From the IMG/VR virus record IMGVR_UViG_3300044922_000215, positions 1 to 23,890 of that record: 23,890 nucleotides of DNA; one strand, given 5' to 3'. The position numbers were made by a program, and so were the translations under genes. Positions 13,864 to 19,685 of this stretch are shown here, in pieces. Position 1 is the first letter of the stretch. Every line of letters starts with the position of its first letter. The notes beneath the pieces are model-generated. The model did not search any database and was not told the DNA's origin. It worked only from the letters and a program-made list of their open reading frames with translations. The DNA comes from a virus.

Positions 13864-14262
13864 CTATCCCCAAATCGTGAGTCTGTATCGGTATGAGAGA
13901 AATGTGACTCCTTGTGAGTCATAGGTGCCTGCTTCGGCTCCTGTGACACGCAGAGTGTTCACTGCTCCCGACAAAGTGCGATCACTTTCTAGCGCGGTCT
14001 TGATAGAGCCAGTGCCACTTCCTGCAAGGAAGGCATCCAACTTGTCTTGTCCTGAGCGTTCTGAAAAGCGTTGCACAATCACAAGAACATCGACTTGCGC
14101 TTGGTCTAAGCCACGAGCGTTGTCGATGTCGAATGTGAAATCTAGTTGGCCTACAACTGCGGCAGGCGGTGTCACTGTGTCAGGGATTAAGTCATAGACT
14201 CTGAGTCCTGAAATAGTTTGAAGATTAGTTTTAAGACCATCACGAACTTGGCTTGGATTCAT
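13864..14262 (-). CDS. Tail terminator-like protein, 132 aa
   Basis: The pattern NPSQVRDGLKTNLQTISGLRVYDLIP followed by TPPAAVVG, a strand with VDVLVIVQRFSERSGQDKLDAFL and a C-terminal YRLTIWG matches phage tail terminator/tail-completion proteins that cap the tube and dock to the head. Size (132 aa) and position between head-tail adaptor and tube genes agree. It overlaps the adaptor gene by four bases (ATGA). Confidence 0.75.
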   Translation of the reverse strand: MNPSQVRDGLKTNLQTISGLRVYDLIPDTVTPPAAVVGQLDFTFDIDNARGLDQAQVDVLVIVQRFSERSGQDKLDAFLAGSGTGSIKTALESDRTLSGAVNTLRVTGAEAGTYDSQGVTFLSYRYRLTIWG

Positions 14263-14867
14263 ACTGCCAAACCATTGTTTCTTTTAATTGGTCGAAGTAG
14301 AGCTTCGACATCAGGGTCAAGACGGGATGAAAGTCTTACAGTGCCAAGTTCAGGAGTTCCTGCGATTCCAAATGGCGACTGCTTACGAATGAAAAGCCGA
14401 GAGCTTTGAATTAAACAAGCCTGATTAACTTCTGAAGGAACCGCAGACCAACCCCAAACGCCTGTCACTCGACAGGATTGAGGCAGATAGTAAGGCCAAA
14501 CATAACGACCTGTTGCCAAGATTCTTGTGTAAGGCCAACCGCGCCGAGGGTTATTGATAGGCTCAACCATAAAGTCAGAAGTCGCCCAAACAGTTGACCA
14601 AGTTTGATTGAAGTTGTCATCGGTTGCGATTTCGGATATTGACACGAAATCATCTACTGCGAGGCTCCAAGGATCAAGGGCTGTGTAATATCTAACAACA
14701 GGTGTTCCGACAGTTCCATTTGCATAGAAGAAGCGACCTGTAAAGTCATCAATCATTCTGCTTGTGGCAGTTATTGAAAGTTCAAGCAAAGCATCATCGC
14801 TTGTGTCAGTTATTGTCAGCGATGACTTTAGTTCCGCGAGAGTCGCGTAGCCGTTGGTGATTGCCAC
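14259..14867 (-). CDS. Head-tail adaptor (gp6/gp15-like connector), 202 aa
   Basis: The N-terminus MAITNGYATLAELKSSLTITDTSDDALLELSI has the pattern of HK97 gp6/SPP1 gp15-type connector proteins (helical, Y-x-T-x2-(D/E)L-K). IDDFTGRFF follows, then a Trp/Pro-rich beta part. It sits below the portal and joins head to tail. Translation begins with GTG at 14867, preceded by AGAGGAAATCTA; no ATG lies near. A 49-residue basic ORF overlaps its first 62 bases in another frame. Confidence is good for the role and moderate for the start. Confidence 0.78.
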   Translation of the reverse strand: MAITNGYATLAELKSSLTITDTSDDALLELSITATSRMIDDFTGRFFYANGTVGTPVVRYYTALDPWSLAVDDFVSISEIATDDNFNQTWSTVWATSDFMVEPINNPRRGWPYTRILATGRYVWPYYLPQSCRVTGVWGWSAVPSEVNQACLIQSSRLFIRKQSPFGIAGTPELGTVRLSSRLDPDVEALLRPIKRNNGLAV

Positions 14868-14955
14868 TAGATTTCCTCTTCTTTGGTGTTGTTTGAATTG
14901 CTCGTTCTAACTTAGGCAGAGCTAGTGCCGTTTCTTTGCGCTTTAATCTCGCCAT
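14806..14955 (-). CDS. Possible micro-gene, basic, 49 aa
   Basis: A frame from ATG 14955 to TAA 14806 overlaps the end of the glycosyltransferase gene by 13 bases and the beginning of the adaptor gene by 62. The product is strongly basic (MARLKRKETALALPKLERAI, then PKKRKSSGNHQRLRDSRGTK). The first half, up to the point where the adaptor gene starts, reads like a real protein. It would account for most of the 75-base gap between the two larger genes. There is no strong ribosome binding site; translation could be coupled to the upstream stop. Confidence 0.4.
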   Translation of the reverse strand: MARLKRKETALALPKLERAIQTTPKKRKSSGNHQRLRDSRGTKVIADNN

Positions 14956-15626
14956 AATTCGTGGTGTTCTTCCTTGAGCCAATAAGACTTGGAGTGTGGC
15001 AAAATCGCTCCGGTGTTCACATAGATTGGAAAACCTAGCGATTTGATTCGGCGGCAGAAGAGCAAGTCTTCGCCAATCCATTCGCCCTTAACAGGGCCAT
15101 CCCAAAACCAACACCAATCCTTGCCTTGATTTGGGTCTGCTGCTTCGCGCATTGCTTCAAGAACGCTCCTGTGAACCATCAAGCAACCTGTGCCTGCGGC
15201 ATCGATTTCAAAAACTGCGTTCTTGTCGTATTTGTAAAGCGGTAAAAATCCATCAGGTGAATCTTGAAATATCGCTGGCACTGGTTTCGGATAAGGCTTG
15301 CCTACCACGCCGAAGCCTGCGAAAACTAGACCTGCAACAACAGGTCGTTCTTTATCGTGTGCAGTTTCGCACAACTTGTCAAAAGTTAAGACATCAAGCT
15401 GCTCATCTGAGTCAATCATCAGAAGCCAATCTGAATCAGTTGAGTCTAAGAAATGCTTGACAACGCGATTTCTTTGTTTAGAAAGTAAGCCTGATCCTTT
15501 GATTCGAACAAAGGGGCCAAGTTTATTTGAGCGTGCTGATGCTAATTGAATGAGATGGAAGGCGAATCCGCCATTGACCATTCCAGGGTCGCAAGACCCG
15601 ATTGAAACTTTGTGACCTGTTTTCAT
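14943..15626 (-). CDS. Glycosyltransferase (GT-A fold), 227 aa, within the head module
   Basis: The DXD metal site D72-S-D74 is in WLLMIDSDEQL; a further strand FEIDAAGTGCLMVHRSV (139-155) and E186-D187 in IGEDLLFCRRIKSLGFPIYV are the acceptor-side and catalytic-base regions of family 2-like enzymes. I chose the ATG at 15626 since GGGGGAATCA precedes it; GTG or ATG further upstream would run into the hairpin at 15650-15692. It lies between the capsid gene and the head-tail adaptor, not with the other sugar genes. It probably uses a host nucleotide-sugar; the likely acceptors are a virion protein or host wall glycan. Family call firm, target inferred. Confidence 0.8.
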   Translation of the reverse strand: MKTGHKVSIGSCDPGMVNGGFAFHLIQLASARSNKLGPFVRIKGSGLLSKQRNRVVKHFLDSTDSDWLLMIDSDEQLDVLTFDKLCETAHDKERPVVAGLVFAGFGVVGKPYPKPVPAIFQDSPDGFLPLYKYDKNAVFEIDAAGTGCLMVHRSVLEAMREAADPNQGKDWCWFWDGPVKGEWIGEDLLFCRRIKSLGFPIYVNTGAILPHSKSYWLKEEHHELWRD

Positions 15627-15649
15627 TGATTCCCCCGAATCGTTTAGAA

Positions 15650-15692
15650 GTGTAAGAGCGCCCAAGTCGGGGGGCCTTGAACGCTCTTACAC
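15650..15692 (-). terminator. Strong hairpin after the capsid gene
   Basis: There is a perfect 11-base inverted repeat, GTGTAAGAGCG (15650-15660) with CGCTCTTACAC (15682-15692). The 21-base loop itself contains CAAG/CTTG (15663-15666, 15676-15679), so the structure can lengthen. It lies just after the capsid stop (15714) on the leftward message, where phages often limit read-through from the very abundant capsid message. The U-tract is poor (UUCU follows), so it may be an attenuator, an RNA-stability element or a processing site instead of a strong terminator. Confidence 0.6.
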
Positions 15693-15703
15693 AATTTAGT
15701 TTT

Positions 15704-15720
15704 CTTCTAGTGACTAGAAG
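15704..15720. repeat. Short inverted repeat at the capsid stop
   Basis: CTTCTAG (15704-15710), three bases, CTAGAAG (15714-15720). It includes the TAG stop of the capsid gene. No T-run follows on either strand in the direction needed. Directly next to the larger hairpin at 15650-15692 it may add to a 3'-end structure that protects the capsid message. Confidence 0.45.
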
Positions 15721-17060
15721 GTTGGTGCTGCCAAGCCTGTTCCCGAAATAATCGAGTTCGCTAGTGGATAACGACCTGCGGTGAACGCGGCATATCCATA
15801 GACAACAGTCTTGATTGTTAGGTTTCCTGCACCTGTCGCATCGTAGCGAAGGGTGAATGGTGAACCTGATTGTTCCCACAGATGGCACTCAGGAGCAGTC
15901 ACAACATAGATTTCATCTTGGTTTGTGGTTGTTCCATAAGTTGTTCCAATGTTTGCATCTGTGATGATAGGTAGGCCCATCATCTGATAGCCAGAGTTGC
16001 CATAAGCAACTGAACCTGAGCCTGAAGAAACTGCATTCATTGGGCCGCTTGCGGCTGGAACCACAAGTGGGCGGTTTGTTGTGTCAACCGCAGCAAGTAG
16101 GAATGCTAGGCGGCGAGGGTGCATTACGAAGTGAGTTGGATTCACAAATGCATTGGTCTGAATCTGTTGGATCGCATCAGCGAGCTTTGGATATAGCAAT
16201 GCAACTGTTGGAGCAGTTGATGTGAAGGTGACTGCGTTTCCACCGGCGGAGCGAAGTCCAACGATGGTTCCTGCGGTTCCTGCACCATTTAGAATCTGTG
16301 AATCTAGTGTGGTGTGCCAAGAACGGATAAGGTCTTGAGCAACGAATTGGTCAATTCCTGTTCCGCGCTCAATCGCCTGGCGCGATAGGTCTTGCTGGCC
16401 GGCAATTGTGCGCACATTGATTGTCAATAGTGTGTCATCGACATCTGTTTCGCTAACTGCATCGTTCTGTGTGACCTGAACAGCAGTGCTTGATCCTGTG
16501 GTCATTCTTGAGATATTCAAGGTCATTCCAGCAGGTGGAAGTGTGTGCTTGAATGTGGAGAAGTCTGCGAACGGGCGACCTGCGCGAGCAAGTGGCGCTG
16601 CAAACTCTGTGAGATATTGAGGAATTACTAGACCCTCAAACTGTGCAGTTCCGACATCGCGGCGCTCGATTTCCTCTTCGCGCTGATGGCGTGCAAGTCT
16701 TTCCTGAGCTGAATAGTCAGACTTGAACTGAGCGTTGTAAGCATCCTTGAAGAAGGATGAATCAGACTCAGGTGAATAAGTGCGTGATTCTTTTGTAACT
16801 TTGAAACCGCCGACCTTTGGGGTTGCGATTTCTGCTACTGCGGAACGAGCTTCTGCGGCCTTTGCATCGGCTGCTGCTTGTGCAGTGAGCTTTTCAATTT
16901 TCTCATCGAGAGAACGGGATTCAGCAACTAGAGCATCAACCTTAGCGGTTTCCTCTGCGGTGAGATCAGTGCGGTTCTCTGAAGCTACTGCCTCAAGAAC
17001 TGCATCCATCTCTGCCTTCACTGCATCACGGCGCTCGACTACTTTGTCAAGATATGACAT
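15714..17060 (-). CDS. Major capsid protein, HK97 fold, 448 aa
   Basis: The first 75 residues are a long charged coiled coil (VVERRDAVKAEMDAVLEAV, then DEKIEKLTAQAAADAKAAE), the delta/scaffold domain normally removed by the prohead protease. The rest follows the HK97 plan: FKDAYNAQFKSDYSAQERLARHQREEE (N-arm and E-loop region), a long central part with the VDDTLLTINVRTIAGQQDLSRQAIERG spine-helix-type region, and the P-domain/A-domain block HFVMHPRRLAFLL with MMGLPIITD. The ATG at 17060 has AAGGAG at a spacing of 9; a TTG at 17102 was discounted. It forms the icosahedral shell. Downstream: hairpins and a glycosyltransferase gene. Confidence 0.92.
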   Translation of the reverse strand: MSYLDKVVERRDAVKAEMDAVLEAVASENRTDLTAEETAKVDALVAESRSLDEKIEKLTAQAAADAKAAEARSAVAEIATPKVGGFKVTKESRTYSPESDSSFFKDAYNAQFKSDYSAQERLARHQREEEIERRDVGTAQFEGLVIPQYLTEFAAPLARAGRPFADFSTFKHTLPPAGMTLNISRMTTGSSTAVQVTQNDAVSETDVDDTLLTINVRTIAGQQDLSRQAIERGTGIDQFVAQDLIRSWHTTLDSQILNGAGTAGTIVGLRSAGGNAVTFTSTAPTVALLYPKLADAIQQIQTNAFVNPTHFVMHPRRLAFLLAAVDTTNRPLVVPAASGPMNAVSSGSGSVAYGNSGYQMMGLPIITDANIGTTYGTTTNQDEIYVVTAPECHLWEQSGSPFTLRYDATGAGNLTIKTVVYGYAAFTAGRYPLANSIISGTGLAAPTF

Positions 17061-17169
17061 TGAGTTTTGCTCCTTATGATTAGGTTTCGAGGTGGTGGCC
17101 AAGATGCTCGCGGCGCTTAACGGGGTGCGAGGTTGGCTCCGACTTCAATCTGCTCTGTTGAGCAGAAAT
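17061..17169. promoter_or_regulatory. Leader of the capsid gene with a small hairpin
   Basis: This 109-base non-coding gap is the longest in the head module. It begins, on the leftward message, with a perfect 6-base hairpin CTGCTC-AACA-GAGCAG (17150-17165) just after the protease stop, with no T-run for the leftward direction. A GC-rich stretch follows and then the AAGGAG of the capsid gene. I could not pick a convincing promoter; the gap may serve to insulate capsid expression. Confidence 0.4.
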
Positions 17170-18180
17170 TTATTTTGTTGAGTTGATTATTGCTTGAGCA
17201 AGGCGCAGAGAAATCTTGCGACCTGCTTCTTCGCTTGGTTCAGGTAGTGGGTCGATTGCACGAAGTTCTGAGGCTTTGTGACCTACTAGAGTTTCAGTTG
17301 CAACATAGCCATCACGCAGTTCACGATAAACCCGAATCAATACGGCAGGGTCGCCTTCTTCTGCGGTGATTGTGAAATCTGAGTCAGGAACATTTATGCT
17401 TCCTTCTCTTGCTACGCGAACAATTCTTCCACGAGCAGTTCCGCCTGATGAATCCCATTCGACAAAATCACCGACAACATCAACTGCGCGAGAACTATCT
17501 TCATTCTCATCCTCATCAACTTCATCTTCATCATACACGCGATCATTCATTAAAGTTTCAAAGACTCCAAGAGCCTTCATAATGTATTCGTGACCTTCGC
17601 TCATATCATCAAAGACTGTCTGCAAGACCATCATTGTTGCATCGTCAATCTGACGGCCTTCTTTAAGCGCCTTCATTGCTTGCTTGATATGTTCACGGGC
17701 TTCAACTGTTGTTGTTGGATAAGCAGGATAAGTGACAACAGAAACATCACCATCTGCCAAAGATACTTCGGTCAATACTCGCCGACTTCTATCATCGTTC
17801 CACTTTTGACGGATGACTCGGAAAGCGAAGGACATTTGGTCAACATCGCCACGCTTGACGAGTTCGTAAATATCACGACCTTCTTGAGTGTCTGCAAGGT
17901 CTGCTTCAAAGCGCAATCCTCGGTCATCCTCTTCTAATTTCAATGTTCCATTCTTGGTGCGAGCTACTGGCAGGCCTTCGTGATTGATTAACATTCTCAC
18001 ATCAGGTGTTTCGCTCAAGGTCTTTCTAAAAGCGCCAGGAGCGATGCTCTCTTTGAAAGGTAGCGGAACACTCGCATCATTAAAGACTGCCGCATAACCA
18101 GCGAGGCGCATTCCATCGCCATCGGCTCTCGCTTCTACATCGCGCACGCTATATGTGCGCCGTTCAATTTTCTTTGCCAT
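17170..18180 (-). CDS. Prohead protease, alternative short form from internal ATG, 336 aa
   Basis: An in-frame ATG at 18180 is preceded by AAGGAGCAAA, the best Shine-Dalgarno in this gene and almost the same as that of the capsid gene (AAGGAGCAAAACTCA). It starts MAKKIERRTYSVRD, which is how stand-alone HK97-family prohead proteases begin. So the same DNA may yield a long form with the N-terminal Cys and helical domains and a short active protease. This nesting resembles how lambda makes its scaffold inside the C gene, though the functions may differ. Supported by sequence only. Confidence 0.6.
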   Translation of the reverse strand: MAKKIERRTYSVRDVEARADGDGMRLAGYAAVFNDASVPLPFKESIAPGAFRKTLSETPDVRMLINHEGLPVARTKNGTLKLEEDDRGLRFEADLADTQEGRDIYELVKRGDVDQMSFAFRVIRQKWNDDRSRRVLTEVSLADGDVSVVTYPAYPTTTVEAREHIKQAMKALKEGRQIDDATMMVLQTVFDDMSEGHEYIMKALGVFETLMNDRVYDEDEVDEDENEDSSRAVDVVGDFVEWDSSGGTARGRIVRVAREGSINVPDSDFTITAEEGDPAVLIRVYRELRDGYVATETLVGHKASELRAIDPLPEPSEEAGRKISLRLAQAIINSTK

Positions 18181-18906
18181 TTTGCTCCTTGAATCGGCTT
18201 CGGCATCTAGGGCATCAATCTTGCGTTGCGCCCAATTTTGCGCTCTATCACTGAAGTTGGAATCTCCGCCCCAAATCAACCAGGCAACTAAACCTGCGCC
18301 TGGATATTCAGGATGCGATGAGTCTTTGTTCTTTGGCGCTTGGCCGTCAACTTTATGACGAGCAAACCAAGGTGCCATCTTGCGAACTTTGTTTTCGCTG
18401 ATCCTACCTGCTGCCATTTCGCGTGCTTCGCGCTTGGCGGTATCGGTTAGACCATCGCCCCCAAAACCTTCTCTTACATATTTCAAACCGCGTTCTGCAT
18501 TGTCGCGGATAAATTGTGGAACTGTTAAATCTACTTGACGATTTTCTGAATCTGCTTTCCATTTGTTGCAGTAGTAAGCGCCATCAACAAAATCTTCCCA
18601 AAGTTCGCACCAAGCCTTATTGCCTGCATCATTCTGCTTGGCTTCGTTGTAGAAGTAGCAGTTGCCACAGGCTCTACCTTCTGGCACATCTTCTGAGAGT
18701 GCTGGTCTGTAATTATCAGGAAGAGCGCGTTTGCTAACTTCTCCACCTGGCTCAATGCCTTCTTCAATGCTGACAGCAACCATTTGGTCAATGGCATCTT
18801 GCTTGTTGTCGTGGCAACCGATAGTCGTGTAAGAACCATCTGATTCTTCTTTGACAGTTGCCCAACCTTGGCAATCACTTTGCTTGTCGGATATTAGATA
18901 TGGCAT
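17170..18906 (-). CDS. Multidomain prohead protease, 578 aa, with internal start
   Basis: There are four parts. Residues 1-56 are a small domain (PYLISDKQSDCQGWATVK..) known at the front of actinophage head proteins. Residues 80-113 hold four Cys (C80, C83, C100, C113), an iron-sulfur or zinc-like knot. Residues 127-232 form a helical domain with VPQFIRDNAERGLKY and AWLIWGGDS. The HK97-type (U35/S78) prohead protease occupies about 246-405, with H309 in INHEG, S359 in DQMSFAF and LADGDVSVVTYPAYPTT; an acidic linker and a beta domain (DFVEWDSSGGTARGRI..) end the chain. The protease trims capsid delta domains and itself. An ATG at 18180 (codon 243) with AAGGAG just upstream can make the protease part alone. 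Confidence 0.85.
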   Translation of the reverse strand: MPYLISDKQSDCQGWATVKEESDGSYTTIGCHDNKQDAIDQMVAVSIEEGIEPGGEVSKRALPDNYRPALSEDVPEGRACGNCYFYNEAKQNDAGNKAWCELWEDFVDGAYYCNKWKADSENRQVDLTVPQFIRDNAERGLKYVREGFGGDGLTDTAKREAREMAAGRISENKVRKMAPWFARHKVDGQAPKNKDSSHPEYPGAGLVAWLIWGGDSNFSDRAQNWAQRKIDALDAEADSRSKMAKKIERRTYSVRDVEARADGDGMRLAGYAAVFNDASVPLPFKESIAPGAFRKTLSETPDVRMLINHEGLPVARTKNGTLKLEEDDRGLRFEADLADTQEGRDIYELVKRGDVDQMSFAFRVIRQKWNDDRSRRVLTEVSLADGDVSVVTYPAYPTTTVEAREHIKQAMKALKEGRQIDDATMMVLQTVFDDMSEGHEYIMKALGVFETLMNDRVYDEDEVDEDENEDSSRAVDVVGDFVEWDSSGGTARGRIVRVAREGSINVPDSDFTITAEEGDPAVLIRVYRELRDGYVATETLVGHKASELRAIDPLPEPSEEAGRKISLRLAQAIINSTK

Positions 18907-18913
18907 TTGATTC

Positions 18914-19300
18914 CTAAATCAGAAGCAGAACTTCTGCATCATCTTCCATTATCGAGAAGTAAATCTCAGACATTGCACTTGCACTGACTGCGCCTAAGCC
19001 TGCGACTGCGCCTGCATAGATTTTTGAGATTTTTATTTCTTGCGGTGGGATAACTTGTGGGAAAGAAGGTTGAACAAAGCCGTGACTTATTCCACCTTCA
19101 TCTCCGCCAGGTGTATCGGGCTGAGTGTTTGCATTTGCTGATAAGCCACCAAGTTCGGCTTGCATAGTCACGAGGTGCGTGACTAATGAACTTCCGCTTG
19201 ATGATATTCCACCAAGGTCAGCACTTGCCGAAACAATGATGATTGGCCCAAGTAAATCTGTGTCTAAGACACCTTCATCAAGAAGAAATTGGGCTGCCAT
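18914..19300 (-). CDS. Small structural-type protein with three LGG repeats, 128 aa
   Basis: Not assigned to a named family. It contains three loosely repeated units of the form A-x-LG(G/A)-x-S-A/S: residues 24-34 (SASADLGGISS), 46-56 (MQAELGGLSAN) and 98-108 (AVAGLGAVSAS), in a Ser/Ala/Gly-rich chain with a Pro/Gly linker in the middle. Such repeats are seen in small head or fibre proteins of actinophages. Flanked by the capsid-type protein at 19302 and by the protease, so a minor head protein is likely. Confidence 0.6.
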   Translation of the reverse strand: MAAQFLLDEGVLDTDLLGPIIIVSASADLGGISSSGSSLVTHLVTMQAELGGLSANANTQPDTPGGDEGGISHGFVQPSFPQVIPPQEIKISKIYAGAVAGLGAVSASAMSEIYFSIMEDDAEVLLLI

Positions 19301-19301
19301 A

Positions 19302-19685
19302 CTAGGAAGCCAAAGTCAATGATGCAATTAGAGAGCCACTTGGAATGGTATAAGTATCACCTGCAACATAAGCATTGCCAGTGATAGAACCACTAAATAA
19401 GAAATTGCCAGCAGAAGCATTATCCCAAGCAGAGAAAAAAGTAGCATCTTCAGAACCCGCAATGTTTGTCCAAGTGACGGCAGCATCGGATGCGACTGAT
19501 CCACTTGAAGCACTTGCAAAGGTTGCTTCTTGACGAGTTGTTTCAGTTGCAGCATTGGCAGTTCCATTCGCCCCTGGCTCGCCTGTATGAAGTTTGATGT
19601 AAACATTGGCAGTTGAAAAGGACACGCCATTTGCAACAGCATCAAGGAATTTGTTTGCTAAATAAGAACTAAGACCTGTCGCCAT
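19302..19685 (-). CDS. Virion structural protein (phage fibre/decoration family), 127 aa
   Basis: The pattern LSSYLANKFLDAVANGVSFS, then VYIKLHTGEPG, RQEATFASASSGSVASDAAVTW, FFSAWDNASAGNFLFSGSIT and a final TYTIPSGSLIASL is a widespread small beta-barrel protein of phages found next to portal or tail genes. A decoration or accessory virion role is assumed. The start is coupled to the portal stop (TAATG at 19683-19687). Confidence 0.72.
   Translation of the reverse strand: MATGLSSYLANKFLDAVANGVSFSTANVYIKLHTGEPGANGTANAATETTRQEATFASASSGSVASDAAVTWTNIAGSEDATFFSAWDNASAGNFLFSGSITGNAYVAGDTYTIPSGSLIASLTLAS

Noticed and set aside
14956-15081. Longer version of the basic micro-gene starting at 15081
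   Set aside because: The added part is fully inside the glycosyltransferase gene in another frame; only the part from ATG 14955 is worth listing.
17061-17102. TTG start giving the capsid protein 14 more residues
   Set aside because: The ATG at 17060 has a strong AAGGAG; the upstream codons overlap that site and are not protein-like.
17150-17165. Hairpin after the protease gene as an intrinsic terminator
   Set aside because: Stem of only 6 bases and no T-run in the leftward direction; kept only as part of the capsid leader.
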